This document shows, piece after piece, positions 46,260-54,929 of a stretch of 64,000 bases of DNA. The position numbers and the translations under genes were made by a program. The notes beneath the pieces are model-generated. The model was given only the letters and a program-made list of their open reading frames with translations, searched no databases and was not told where the DNA came from. Where the stretch lies: the NCBI GenBank assembly GCA_023431345.1, contig JAEYWK010000054.1, positions 1-64,000 of the forward strand. Reading direction: 5' to 3'. Source of the stretch: Pseudomonadota bacterium. Its GTDB lineage: Bacteria; Myxococcota_A; Polyangia; Polyangiales; Polyangiaceae. The stretch's first letter is position 1. Each line of letters opens with the position of its first letter.

Positions 46260-47771
46260 ATGCAAATCCTGCTGCTCGCAGCTTACTGCTCCGTCCTCGT
46301 ATTCCTCTGTACGTACGGCGCTCATCGCGCGCACCTCGTGTACCAGTGTTGGCGTCATCGCCGCCGCATCCAGGTCGGTGAGCGTCGCGTGGACATCGCG
46401 GAAGACGCGCTGCCCACCGTCACCGTGCAGCTCCCGATCTTCAATGAGGCCACCGTCGCAGCCCGGCTGATCGAAGCGACCGGCAAGCTCGACTACCCAG
46501 CGCACAAGCTCGAGATTCAAGTGCTCGACGACTCGACCGACGAGACGCTGCGCATCGCGCGCGAAGCGGTGGAGGCGCTCGTCGCTCGCGGCATCGACGC
46601 GCAGCACGTGCGTCGCCCCAATCGCCACGGCTACAAGGCCGGCGCGCTCGACTACGGGCTCGGCTCGGCCAAGGGTGAGCTCGTCGCCATTTTCGACGCC
46701 GACTTCATCCCCCAACCCGACTTTTTGCGTCAAGTCGTCGGACACTTCCAAGAGCCGCGCGTCGGCATGGTGCAGACCCGCTGGGGTCACATGAACCGCG
46801 ACAGCAGCTTGTTCACGCAGGTGCAGGCCTTGATGCTCGACGGTCACCACATGGTGGAGAACCGCGCGCGCTTCGGCGCGGGCCACATGTTCAATTTCTC
46901 CGGCACGGGCGGCATCTGGCGCCGCGCCGCGATCGACGCCGCCGGTGGCTGGCAGCACGACACGCTCACCGAAGATCTCGATCTGTCGTACCGCGCACAA
47001 ATGGCGGGCTTTCGCTTCGTTTACCGCAGCGACGTGCTAACGCCCTCGGAGCTTCCCGAAGACATGTCGGCGTTCCGCGCGCAGCAGTTTCGCTGGGCCA
47101 AGGGCACCGTGCAGACGGCGCGCAAGCTCCTGCGTCGGGTGATTTCGTCGGAGCTGTCGTTCGGTCAGCGCGTCGAAGCGGCTTTCCACATGCTGCCGCA
47201 TTTTGCGTACCCCGCGATGGTGCTGCTCAGCTTGTTGCTGTTGCCCGCGCTGATCTTCATGCCGGCGACGGATCTGAAGACCATGCTGCTCATCGATTTG
47301 CCGCTGTGTTTCGGCGCGACGGGATCGATCGCCACCTTCTACATCACGGCGGAGGTGGCGCAGGGCCGCTCGGGCTGGGGCGCTGCCAAGCGCTTGCCGG
47401 CGCTGATCGCGCTCGGCGCCGGTCTCGCTCCGCACCTGACGGCCGCCGTGCTCGACGGCCTCACCAAGATGGCGGGAGAGTTCGTGCGTACTCCGAAGCG
47501 CGGTACCGTGGCCGGTCGCTACTTTCAGCATGCAAAGTTGCCGCTGGCTGAGATCGCTTTGTGCTTGATCAGCGCGGCCAGCGTGGTCGTTTCGGTGCAG
47601 ACTGCGCACTACTTCGCGACGCCGTTCACGATCCTGTTCACGCTCGGCTACGGCTACGTAGCCAGCCAGGTGCTGTTCGAGCAGCTCGGCCGCCCCGTGC
47701 CGGCGCCCGATCGCATCTCGCTGCCGGGCGAGGCCGAGGTCGACGCCTCGGGTATGGCTCGCGCTGCCTGA
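46260..47771 (+). CDS. Membrane family 2 glycosyltransferase (cellulose-synthase-like)
   Basis: A 503-residue processive-type GT2. An N-terminal membrane helix (about 2-20) precedes the catalytic domain: VTVQLPIFNEATVA, VLDDSTDET, the DxD of AIFDADF, TEDLDLSYR, and the QxxRW-type QQFRWAKG. At least four membrane helices follow. This is the layout of CESA-like and beta-glucan synthases, though no PilZ domain or bcs genes are present. ATG 46260 is used instead of the TTG 21 nt before. It probably makes or extends an envelope polysaccharide. Confidence 0.92.
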   Translation: MQILLLAAYCSVLVFLCTYGAHRAHLVYQCWRHRRRIQVGERRVDIAEDALPTVTVQLPIFNEATVAARLIEATGKLDYPAHKLEIQVLDDSTDETLRIAREAVEALVARGIDAQHVRRPNRHGYKAGALDYGLGSAKGELVAIFDADFIPQPDFLRQVVGHFQEPRVGMVQTRWGHMNRDSSLFTQVQALMLDGHHMVENRARFGAGHMFNFSGTGGIWRRAAIDAAGGWQHDTLTEDLDLSYRAQMAGFRFVYRSDVLTPSELPEDMSAFRAQQFRWAKGTVQTARKLLRRVISSELSFGQRVEAAFHMLPHFAYPAMVLLSLLLLPALIFMPATDLKTMLLIDLPLCFGATGSIATFYITAEVAQGRSGWGAAKRLPALIALGAGLAPHLTAAVLDGLTKMAGEFVRTPKRGTVAGRYFQHAKLPLAEIALCLISAASVVVSVQTAHYFATPFTILFTLGYGYVASQVLFEQLGRPVPAPDRISLPGEAEVDASGMARAA

Positions 47772-47784
47772 GCCGATTCGGCTC
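47770..47784 (+). terminator. Hairpin over the GT2 stop codon
   Basis: GAGCCGA-T-TCGGCTC is a perfect dyad that begins inside the stop codon (TGA 47769-47771). Confidence 0.45.
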
Positions 47785-47803
47785 GAGGGCCATCCTTACG
47801 CGG

Positions 47804-47836
47804 CGCGGGCTTCGGCTCGCGTCGCGTCACTTTTTT
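47804..47836 (+). terminator. UUCG-loop hairpin with T-run between GT2 and ihfA
   Basis: CGCGGGC-TTCG-GCTCGCG is a 7-bp stem with one G-U pair and the very stable UUCG tetraloop. Six T follow at 47831-47836, 9 nt after the stem, further than in a standard intrinsic terminator. Confidence 0.5.
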
Positions 47837-47893
47837 GAGGGCCTTCCCGCGATCGAGTGCGGGTCATGGGCCGGTGGAGCGGCGGGATACTTA

Positions 47894-47921
47894 TGGACTT
47901 CCGGAGGCCGCTCGGTACTAT
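47894..47921 (+). promoter_or_regulatory. Promoter of ihfA-merR
   Basis: TGGACT (47894-47899), a 16-bp spacer, and TACTAT (47916-47921). The predicted start near 47928 leaves a 40-nt leader with GCGAGG before GTG 47968. This argues against the longer frame that would start at ATG 47893. Confidence 0.5.
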
Positions 47922-47967
47922 TTTCGCTTCGAGGGACGCGAAACCCCCACTTCGCAGCGAGGCCATC

Positions 47968-48297
47968 GTGACCAAGGCAGACATCGTACACGCCGTGTAT
48001 ACGCGGCTCGGCGGCTTCTCCAAAAAGGAGTCGGCAGATCTGGTGGACTTGGTGTTCGAGACCATGAAAGAGACCTTGGGGCGGGGTGAGAAGATCAAGA
48101 TCTCCGGGTTCGGCAACTTCGTGCTGCGCGACAAGCGACAGCGCCAGGGTCGAAACCCGCAAACCGGTGAGCCCATCACCATCACCGAGCGTCGCGTGCT
48201 GAACTTCAAGGCGAGCCAGCTGCTGAAGCAGGCCTTGAACGGCGGCGAGCTCGGGGCGGCGGTCGGCGAGACGGCGGCGGCGGTCAAGGACGCCTGA
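47968..48297 (+). CDS. ihfA: Integration host factor subunit alpha (HU/IHF family)
   Basis: A 109-residue DNA-bending protein: TKADIVHAVYTRLGGFSKKE at the start, the core ISGFGNFVLRDKRQRQGRNP with the beta-arm Pro that intercalates DNA, and GEPITITERRVLNFKAS. IHF-alpha fits better than HU because of the ESADLVDLVFETMKE segment and because a MerR gene follows directly, a common ihfA neighbour. The alpha-tail is extended by about 15 Ala/Gly-rich residues. The next gene begins 2 nt after the stop. Confidence 0.92.
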   Translation: MTKADIVHAVYTRLGGFSKKESADLVDLVFETMKETLGRGEKIKISGFGNFVLRDKRQRQGRNPQTGEPITITERRVLNFKASQLLKQALNGGELGAAVGETAAAVKDA

Positions 48298-48299
48298 TC

Positions 48300-48689
48300 G
48301 TGGACCGTCTCAAGCACCCCGTGAAGCTTTACTATCGCATCGGCGAGGTTTCGGACATCGTCGGCGTGGAGCCGCACGTGCTGCGCTACTGGGAGACTGA
48401 GTTTCGCTCGATTCGGCCCCAGAAGTCGCGCAAGGGCCAGCGCATCTATTCGCGCAAAGACGTCGAGAAGCTGCTGACGGTGAAGGACCTGCTGTACACG
48501 CACGGCTTCACGATCGCCGGAGCGCGAAAGAAGCTGCGTGAAGGCGGCGCCGAGCCGGTGGCCCAAGAAGAGCAGGAGAAGCGCGTGACGGTCCGCGCAC
48601 GGCTGCTCGAGATCCGAGCCGAAGTGGCGTCGTTGCTGGCTGAGCTCGAATCCGGCGTCGTGACGACGACGCACGTGAACGCCGGCTAG
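48300..48689 (+). CDS. MerR-family transcriptional regulator
   Basis: A 129-residue protein with an N-terminal winged helix of MerR type: YYRIGEVSDIVGVEPHVLRY, then WETEFRSIRPQKSRKGQRIY and SRKDVEKLLTVKDLLYTHGF. The C-terminal helix (about 95-120) is a probable dimer coil with no Cys metal ligands. This compact form is the one often linked to ihfA. GTG 48300 is 2 nt after the ihfA stop, so the two are co-translated. Targets are unknown. Confidence 0.92.
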   Translation: MDRLKHPVKLYYRIGEVSDIVGVEPHVLRYWETEFRSIRPQKSRKGQRIYSRKDVEKLLTVKDLLYTHGFTIAGARKKLREGGAEPVAQEEQEKRVTVRARLLEIRAEVASLLAELESGVVTTTHVNAG

Positions 48690-48768
48690 ACCTCGCGGTC
48701 AGGTAATGTCCGTGGTTCCTTGACGCCTAAGCCGGTCACGGCCATGGGTCCATGCAGAGGAACTCAAG

Positions 48769-49263
48769 ATGGCTGAAGGACTGAATCGCGTCATGTTGTT
48801 GGGCAATCTGGGGGCTGACCCGGAGCTCCGCGTCACTTCCGGAGGCCAGTCGGTCCTCAAGCTGCGGCTCGCCACCAGCGAAACCTACCTGGACAAGAAT
48901 CGGGTTCGGCAGGAGCGCACGGAGTGGCACAGCGTGGTCGTTTGGGGAAAGCGGGCGGAAGCGCTCGGCAAGTTCCTCACCAAGGGCTCGCGCTTGTTCG
49001 TCGAGGGCGGTCTGCGCACCTCCAGCTATGACGACAAAGAAGGCAACAAGCGTTACCGCACCGAGGTCGTTGCCTCGAACATCATTCTTTCTGGCGGCGG
49101 CGGCGGCGGCGGTCGCGGCGGCGGTGGTGGCGGCGGTCGCGGTGGTGACGACGACTACGGCCCGCCCGGTGGTGGCGGCGGCGGCGGTGGCGGTGGTGGC
49201 GGCGGCGGCTACGACGACCAAGACTACGGCGGCGGTGGCGGCGACGACGACATCCCGTTCTGA
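48769..49263 (+). CDS. ssb: Single-stranded DNA-binding protein
   Basis: A 164-residue SSB. The OB fold covers about 1-107 (NRVMLLGNLGADPELR, SETYLDKNRVRQERTEWHSV, LTKGSRLFVEGGL). The linker is almost entirely Gly with a few Asp, Arg and Tyr, and the C-terminal tip DDDIPF, which recruits repair proteins, is intact. ATG 48769 has AGAGGA 8 nt upstream. The Gly tract is coded by GGC/GGT repeats (about 49093-49240), a likely slippage site. Confidence 0.97.
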   Translation: MAEGLNRVMLLGNLGADPELRVTSGGQSVLKLRLATSETYLDKNRVRQERTEWHSVVVWGKRAEALGKFLTKGSRLFVEGGLRTSSYDDKEGNKRYRTEVVASNIILSGGGGGGGRGGGGGGGRGGDDDYGPPGGGGGGGGGGGGGGYDDQDYGGGGGDDDIPF

Positions 49264-49342
49264 GGCGTGTCACTTGGCGCCTCGTAGCAACATCGCCTGC
49301 GTGCTCGTGGCGCTGGGCGCGCTCGTCGCGTCGGTCCGGCTG

Positions 49343-51010
49343 ATGAGCATGGCCGGCGCGCTGGGCGTCGCGCTTTTGTTGGGCGGTGGTTGCCGCGCCA
49401 AAGAGGCGCCCGCCCCTGCCGCCTCGGCGCGAGTCGCAGAGGCGCCCGCGCCCGCGTCGCTCGTGGCGGAGCTCTCGATCGGCAATCCGAAAGAGACGTG
49501 GCAGCGCCTGCGCCAGTTGGGGGGGGGCCTCGCGAACGCGGTGCCCTCCAGCTTGCCGGTGCTGTTTACGACCAGCCTCTCGATGCCGCCCGCGGCCGCG
49601 GGCAGCATCGACGAGAGCGTGCCGATCGTGGGCGCGCTGCTGTCGCGCGAGGGCTCGAGCGAGCCTGACGCGGTCGTGGGCGTGCACGTGACGAGCGGCG
49701 CCGAGCTCGTGGCTTCGCTCACCCTCGGCAGCGAGGCCAAGTTTCGTCAGGTGCAGCTCGAGCCGCGGCTGGTTCGCCTGGTCGCGGCGCCAGGAGCCGT
49801 GGAGCCGAGCGGCGCCTTGGGCGTGTCGGGCAACTACCTGCTGATCGCGAGCCGCGTGGAGGCGTTGAGGGAGGCGGGGCGATTCGTGGCCGAGAGCGTC
49901 TCCCAGCGCGCTCGCAGTGAGCCTGGGTTTTCGCTGCGAGCGAGCGAGCAGGTGCTGCGCGGCGCGCTGCCCCAGCGCTTACGCGAAGCCTGGCAGGCTC
50001 AGCGCGCCGAGCTCTCGTCGCGCGATCGTGCCCTGCGTGACACGAAGGGGAGGGCGCCCGACTTCGCGGATCCCGCGGTGCTCCTGGCGGGCGCCGACGG
50101 CACGATCGAGTCCTGGCTGTCCGTCCTCGAGAGCTCACGCGCGCTCGAGCTCGTCGTCACGCCAGAGGCGACGCGCCTCGGCGTCGAGCTCAGGCTGACG
50201 CCGGGCGCGGATGGCGCGGCGGCGCTCTTGTCGCGCGAGCTGGTTACCGGACCGCTCAGCCCTCTGCTCGCGTTGCCGCGCGGCACCCTGGCCGCCCTCG
50301 CTCTGCGCGGCGACCCGCAGCCGAGCCGTGAGGCGGCGGAAGCGTTGGGGAAATCGGTCACGCAGTTGTTCGGCGAGCGCGTCAGCCCCGACGACGCGAC
50401 GAAGCTCGTGCGCGTGCTCGGCGCGCTGGCGCAAGCGCGGCACGGGGCGACGGTGATCGGCTTCATTCCTTCGCCTACACCCGCGCTCGTCGTCACTTGC
50501 CAGGTAACGGATGGTGAGGCGTTTCGGCGTGCGCTGGCGGACGCCCTCGCGCTCGTCGAGCTGCCTCCGGTGAGCGCTTGGCTCGCGGGCACGGTGGGCA
50601 AGCCGTCGCTCCAAGTCGCCAAGTCGACGACCGGCCCCGCGAAGGCGCGCCTGCGTCTGCAGCGCGCGGCTGCCACGGCGAAGCTGCCGCTCCCGCCCGC
50701 GCTCAGCGTGAGCTGGGACGCCAAGGACGGCGTGGCTTGGGTGGTGGTCTCGACGGAGAGCGGGCCCGAGCCAGCCGCTCTGCAGGCCGCCGACAAGCTT
50801 GCCGCCTCTTCATTTCTGGCCCGGGCCGAGCGCGAATGGGGAGAGCGGGCGGCGCTCGGCGTATGGGGCGACGCTCGGCTGTTCGCGCCCGGCGGGCCGG
50901 ATGACGCGCCGATCTTGCTCGTCGTGGGTAAGCGCGAGGAGCGCATCTCCGTAGCGATGGATCTTTCACCCGCCGCGCTGCGCGCTCTCGCTGGATTTTG
51001 GGTTAGATAG
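49343..51010 (+). CDS. Putative exported protein of unknown function
   Basis: A 555-residue protein with N-terminal MSMAGALGVALLLGGGCRAK, which could be a lipoprotein signal although GGGC is a poor lipobox. The body is Ala/Leu-rich with regular alpha-beta alternation (LVAELSIGNPKETWQRLRQL, VGALLSREGS, GNYLLIASRVEALREAGRF), resembling DUF3352-type scaffold proteins only in composition. I do not recognise the family. An earlier GTG at about 49301 is possible. The next gene starts 6 nt after the stop, so it heads an operon with the SDR and SGNH genes. Confidence 0.75.
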   Translation: MSMAGALGVALLLGGGCRAKEAPAPAASARVAEAPAPASLVAELSIGNPKETWQRLRQLGGGLANAVPSSLPVLFTTSLSMPPAAAGSIDESVPIVGALLSREGSSEPDAVVGVHVTSGAELVASLTLGSEAKFRQVQLEPRLVRLVAAPGAVEPSGALGVSGNYLLIASRVEALREAGRFVAESVSQRARSEPGFSLRASEQVLRGALPQRLREAWQAQRAELSSRDRALRDTKGRAPDFADPAVLLAGADGTIESWLSVLESSRALELVVTPEATRLGVELRLTPGADGAAALLSRELVTGPLSPLLALPRGTLAALALRGDPQPSREAAEALGKSVTQLFGERVSPDDATKLVRVLGALAQARHGATVIGFIPSPTPALVVTCQVTDGEAFRRALADALALVELPPVSAWLAGTVGKPSLQVAKSTTGPAKARLRLQRAAATAKLPLPPALSVSWDAKDGVAWVVVSTESGPEPAALQAADKLAASSFLARAEREWGERAALGVWGDARLFAPGGPDDAPILLVVGKREERISVAMDLSPAALRALAGFWVR

Positions 51011-51016
51011 ATCCCC

Positions 51017-52183
51017 GTGACCAGCGACGCACCCGGCACGGAGCCCGCGGGCGCGGCTCCGCGCGAGCTTCGAGCGCATTTCGGGGGAGAGGTGCTGCTC
51101 ATCACCGGCTTCCCCGCCGCCCGAGCTCGCGCGCTCGTGAGCGTGCTGGCCGCGCGCGAGCCGGCGGCCGAGCTTTGGCTGATCGTGCCCCCACGCGAGC
51201 TCGAAGCCTCCGCGCGCGTGCTCGCGGAGTCAGCGCTGCCCCGCGCGCAGCTGCGCCTGATCCCGGGCGAGCCCTGCGCGATCGATCTCGGCGTCTCGCG
51301 GCAGGTGTACGACGAGCTGGCTCGGCGCGTCGATCGCTGGTTCTCCCTCTACCAAACGACGGACACCCGAGCTCCGCGTGATCTGTGTCTGCGCGTGAAC
51401 CTGGGCGGCGCGCGCGAGGTCGCCGAGCTCTCCAAGGTGGCGGAGCGGCTGTCGCACGTCACTTTTTTGTCGAGCGGCGCGGTGTTCGGTGACTACCAGG
51501 GGCTCGCGGACGAGAGCCAGCTCGCCATCGGCCAGTCCTTCCGCAGCCCCGCCGCCGAGACTCTCGCGCTCGCCGAGGCCGTGCTCCGGCGTCGGCTCTC
51601 GGAGATCCCCTTGTCGATCGTGCGAACGCCGCAGGTCTTGGGCGTGCGCCAGGAGGGGGCGCCGAGCTGGCCGACGGGGCTGCACCGCCTGCTGGCGCTG
51701 GTGGCGGCGGCTCCGGCGGACGGAGCACTGCCGCTGCCGCCTGGGGCGCAGCGCGCCGTCCAGGCCCTCCCAGCCGATTTCGTGGCAGAGGCGCTGTATG
51801 CCGTGTCGGTGCTCGGGACGCGCGGCCACACGTACCATTTCGCCGATCCCGAGCCGCCGACCCTGGCCCAAGTGCTCGAGCGCGCGGGAACGTACTTCGG
51901 CAAACGCTTCGAGCAGGGGTTCGACGCCCGCTCGCTGGGGCGGCTGCTGTTCACCAATCCCGGCTTCTGGTTGTCGCAGCAGAGCTCGCGCGCGCTGTCG
52001 GAGTGGGCGGAAGGCCCGGAGCTCGAGGCGCGCGCCGGTGATCGCTTGCTCGAGCGCGCGGGGTTACGGGCGCCGGCGCTGCTCGGTTACCTAGATGCGG
52101 TGCTGCAGCAGACCGAAGCGCTGATACGTGAGCGGCGCCTCGACGAGCGCCGCGTGACGACGCCGTTCGAGGTCGTGGCGTGA
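51017..52183 (+). CDS. Degenerate extended-SDR (epimerase-like) protein
   Basis: A 388-residue protein with extended-SDR layout: VLLITGFPAARARALVSVLA, then LCLRVNLGGAREVAELSKVA, THVTFLSSGAVFG-like SHVTFLSSGAVFGDYQG, and SIVRTPQVLGVRQEG. The glycine-rich dinucleotide loop is altered (TGFPAARA in place of TGxxGxxG). No Tyr-x3-Lys is found where it belongs (SFRSPAAETLALAE). It may bind a ligand without redox activity. Start GTG 51017; the next gene overlaps the stop by GTGA. Confidence 0.8.
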   Translation: MTSDAPGTEPAGAAPRELRAHFGGEVLLITGFPAARARALVSVLAAREPAAELWLIVPPRELEASARVLAESALPRAQLRLIPGEPCAIDLGVSRQVYDELARRVDRWFSLYQTTDTRAPRDLCLRVNLGGAREVAELSKVAERLSHVTFLSSGAVFGDYQGLADESQLAIGQSFRSPAAETLALAEAVLRRRLSEIPLSIVRTPQVLGVRQEGAPSWPTGLHRLLALVAAAPADGALPLPPGAQRAVQALPADFVAEALYAVSVLGTRGHTYHFADPEPPTLAQVLERAGTYFGKRFEQGFDARSLGRLLFTNPGFWLSQQSSRALSEWAEGPELEARAGDRLLERAGLRAPALLGYLDAVLQQTEALIRERRLDERRVTTPFEVVA

Positions 52184-53493
52184 GACGCGGCTGGGCGTCG
52201 CTCGGCGCCTGCCTCGCGCTCACCTGCGCACGCCCGCAGCCGCCCCCGCTTCTTCTTGCCGAAGCCGCGGCGGCGCCGCGAGCCCCGGCGGCCGTCAGCG
52301 CGTCGCCCGCACCGCCGCCCGTCCCGAGCGCCGCGCCGGGCTCGCTCCCAGCCGTCACCGCGCCGGCGCCCGGCGTGAGCCCAGGGCCCCTCGCCTCCTT
52401 CTTCGACGCGCTGCGCCAGCTCTCGAGCGGCGCGCGCACGCAGCACGTCCGCATCTTGTGGCTCGGCGATTCCCACACCAACGCGGATTTTTTGAGCGGC
52501 AGCGTGCGCTCGCAGCTAGCCGAGCGCTTCGGTGACGGCGGCCCAGGCTTCGTCCGCATCGGCAGCCAGCCGTATCGTCATGACGGTCTCAAGATCGTTC
52601 GCGGGGGCCAATGGAACATCGATCCGGATCCGCCCGCGCGTCGCTCGCAGCAAGACGACGGCGTCTTCGGGATCGGAGGCACGCGAGCCGTACCCGGCCC
52701 CGGCGCGACGTTTCGCGTGCAGCTGGCGGGGCGGGCGCCGGGCGTCGCCGAGGAGCCGGCGCGCTTCGAGCTGTCGTACACGCTCCCGGCTGGCGCAAGC
52801 TACGAGCTCGAGCTGGGCGGTAAGCGCGTGCGCGTGGACGCCAGCAAGAGCCAAGACGTCGCGACCTCCGGCATCAGCCACCTCACGCTCACGGACAAGC
52901 TCGGCAGCGTGCTGACCCTGCGTCCCCACGCAGGCGCGCCGCGGTTTTTCGGCTTGATTATCGAGAAAACGGCGGAGCTGGGGGTCGTCGTCGACACCTC
53001 GGGCATCGACGGGGCGCGCCTCGAGACGCCGCTCGCGTGGAACGAAGCCGCGTTCGTGGCGGAGGCGGCGCGCCGCGCACCAGAGCTGTTCGTCGTGGCC
53101 TACGGCACGAACGAAGTGTTCGATCGGCTCAAGGTCGAGCGCTACGCGGGCCAACTCAGCGAGCTCGTGCGGCGCGTGCGCGGCGCGGCCCCGCAGGCGT
53201 CGTGCTTGGTGCTCGGTCCGACCGACGCCCCGCTCGGTGAGGGCTCGGTGCCGCGCGTGGCGCAGGTGGACGCGGTGCTGCGAGCGTCGGCGCGCGAGAA
53301 CGGTTGCAGCTTCGTCAGCTTGCAGCAGCTGATGGGCGGGGAGGGGAGCTTCGCGCGAGGCATGAAGGCCAAGGAGCGGCTCGCGCAGCTCGATCGGCTC
53401 CATTTAACTCCCAAGGGTTATCGAGAGCTCGGGCAGGCCCTCGGTAAGAAGCTGCTGGACGCCTACGCTTCAGGTCACGGCGACTTGCCGTAG
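52180..53493 (+). CDS. SGNH/GDSL-type esterase with inserted beta domain (paralogue 1)
   Basis: A 437-residue exported protein. The signal and an Ala/Pro-rich linker (1-70) precede the SGNH fold. Block I is LWLGDSHTN (nucleophile Ser), block III YGTNEVFD (Asn), and block V DRLHLTPKGY (Asp and His). Between blocks I and III is a beta-rich insert of about 150 residues (GGTRAVPGPGATFRVQLAG, FELSYTLPAGASYELELGG), like the carbohydrate-binding insert of peptidoglycan O-acetylesterases. It probably removes acetyl groups from a cell-wall glycan. Its last 19 nt overlap the end of the opposing paralogue. Confidence 0.87.
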   Translation: MRRGWASLGACLALTCARPQPPPLLLAEAAAAPRAPAAVSASPAPPPVPSAAPGSLPAVTAPAPGVSPGPLASFFDALRQLSSGARTQHVRILWLGDSHTNADFLSGSVRSQLAERFGDGGPGFVRIGSQPYRHDGLKIVRGGQWNIDPDPPARRSQQDDGVFGIGGTRAVPGPGATFRVQLAGRAPGVAEEPARFELSYTLPAGASYELELGGKRVRVDASKSQDVATSGISHLTLTDKLGSVLTLRPHAGAPRFFGLIIEKTAELGVVVDTSGIDGARLETPLAWNEAAFVAEAARRAPELFVVAYGTNEVFDRLKVERYAGQLSELVRRVRGAAPQASCLVLGPTDAPLGEGSVPRVAQVDAVLRASARENGCSFVSLQQLMGGEGSFARGMKAKERLAQLDRLHLTPKGYRELGQALGKKLLDAYASGHGDLP

Positions 53494-54929
53494 CCTTGGT
53501 AGCTCTGCATCAGGGCTCGGTAGATCCAGGTGCCGATGATCTCGGCTCCGGCGCCGGTGGGGTGCGTCAAATCAGCCTGTCCGAGGCCTCTCTTGACCCA
53601 GCGCGGCATGGAGCGCTGGCCGCCCATGGCCGTCCAAGTGTCGAAGAAGGCGCAGCCCGCGTCGAGCGCGGCCTGCTTCTGGTTCTTCAAGAGGTCAGGC
53701 ATCACCCGCAGACTGACGATCTCGTCGCCCACCTTGGCGGCGCGATCCATGGCGCCGATCACCAGGCACGACGACTCGGGCAGGGCGCGTTTGCCTTGCT
53801 CGAGCACGTCGCGCATCGTGCGATGGTAGTCGACCATCGGGTACAAGAAGCCGTCCGCGCTCTCGTTGGCGCCGAACTGGTAGATCAGCAAGCTGGGCGC
53901 GCGAAGCTGCAGCTGCTCGGCCCAGTGCCGATCGTCTTGCTTGTCCATGAAGCGAATGCGCGCGCCTTGCACGCCGAGCGCGTCGAGCACGACGCCGGGG
54001 CCGTCGCGCTCGAGCACGATGCCGAACAGGCGCGAGGTGCCGCGCTTGGTTTGCAGGCTGAGCTGATGCGCGCCGTCGGGAACCTCGAGCGTGTGGGTCT
54101 TGCTGGCGATGACCGGCCCCGCCGTCGAGAGCTCCTGCGCGGCTCCGCCGTCGACCGACAGCTCGAGGCTGCCTCCGCTCGGCTGCTCCAGATAGTAAAG
54201 GGTGAAGCGGCTCACGTTCCGGCCGAATTCGCCGCTCTCGGCCGTGCCGACCCGCGACAGCACGTTCGGCGGAGCGCTGAACGACACGCCGCCGAGACCG
54301 TAGAAGCCGTCCGCCGCATAGGGGCCAACGATGCGGCTGACGTTGAAGCCCGCAGTGGCGTAGCGGCTCACGTCGTTGTGAAAATACGCGGGCCAGGCGT
54401 TGGCCATCAGCACGAAGCCGTGCCCGGCGTCGCCGAAGGTCGACTGCAACTTGCGCCGCAGCGTGCCGGATACGTAGTCGCTGACGATGATCGAATCGCC
54501 GAAGTGAGCGATGCGCGTGATCGCCCCTGGCTGTTTTTGCTCGGTCGAGCGGAGGGCGCGGAAGAAATGGTCGAGCGCCTTGCCGGTGGGGTCGAGCAAG
54601 GGCACGGGCGGCGCTTGCTCCAGCGCTTTGGCCTCCTTCGCGTCGTCCGGCAAGAGCTCGGCCGCCCCGGGCGCCTTTTGCGCGGTGGTCTCGAGGCCCA
54701 GCTCGCTCTCTCCGACCACGGCGCTGGGCAGAGCCGCGGGCGCTGCGACCTTGGCTTCACCGACGGGCCGCTTGCCGAACAGTCGCAGACGCTCGAGGCC
54801 CGGGGTGAGCTCGCAGACGAGCGCGAGGGCGCTGACCACGAGCGCGGCCAGCACCGGTCGAGAGCCGAACACTTGAAGCGGCTTGCTCGCGGCCGCGCCT
54901 TCTACCGGCTCAGTTGCTGCAGGAGGCAT
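53475..54929 (-). CDS. SGNH/GDSL-type esterase with inserted beta domain (paralogue 2)
   Basis: A 484-residue protein with one N-terminal membrane helix (RPVLAALVVSALALVCEL) in place of a cleavable signal. SGNH blocks are AHFGDSIIVSDY, FGANESADG and ADLTHPTGAG. It aligns with the convergent neighbour over the whole catalytic part (GDSxxxSDYxSG...R..L...FGD.G.GFV and the GxGG turn of the insert). The ATG at 54929 has GGAGG in front on the opposite reading (gene strand GCCTCCTGC lacks a clear site), so the start rests on overlap with the FHA gene (20 nt). It is the second gene of the FHA operon. Confidence 0.87.
   Translation of the reverse strand: MPPAATEPVEGAAASKPLQVFGSRPVLAALVVSALALVCELTPGLERLRLFGKRPVGEAKVAAPAALPSAVVGESELGLETTAQKAPGAAELLPDDAKEAKALEQAPPVPLLDPTGKALDHFFRALRSTEQKQPGAITRIAHFGDSIIVSDYVSGTLRRKLQSTFGDAGHGFVLMANAWPAYFHNDVSRYATAGFNVSRIVGPYAADGFYGLGGVSFSAPPNVLSRVGTAESGEFGRNVSRFTLYYLEQPSGGSLELSVDGGAAQELSTAGPVIASKTHTLEVPDGAHQLSLQTKRGTSRLFGIVLERDGPGVVLDALGVQGARIRFMDKQDDRHWAEQLQLRAPSLLIYQFGANESADGFLYPMVDYHRTMRDVLEQGKRALPESSCLVIGAMDRAAKVGDEIVSLRVMPDLLKNQKQAALDAGCAFFDTWTAMGGQRSMPRWVKRGLGQADLTHPTGAGAEIIGTWIYRALMQSYQGYGKSP

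Noticed and set aside
47893..47967. Longer IhfA start at ATG 47893
   Set aside because: It would add 25 residues absent from IHF-alpha and overlap the -35 and -10 boxes at 47894-47921.
49093..49240. Repeat array in ssb that might look like a minisatellite or CRISPR
   Set aside because: It is an in-frame GGC/GGT tract coding the Gly-rich SSB linker, with no spacers and no cas genes.
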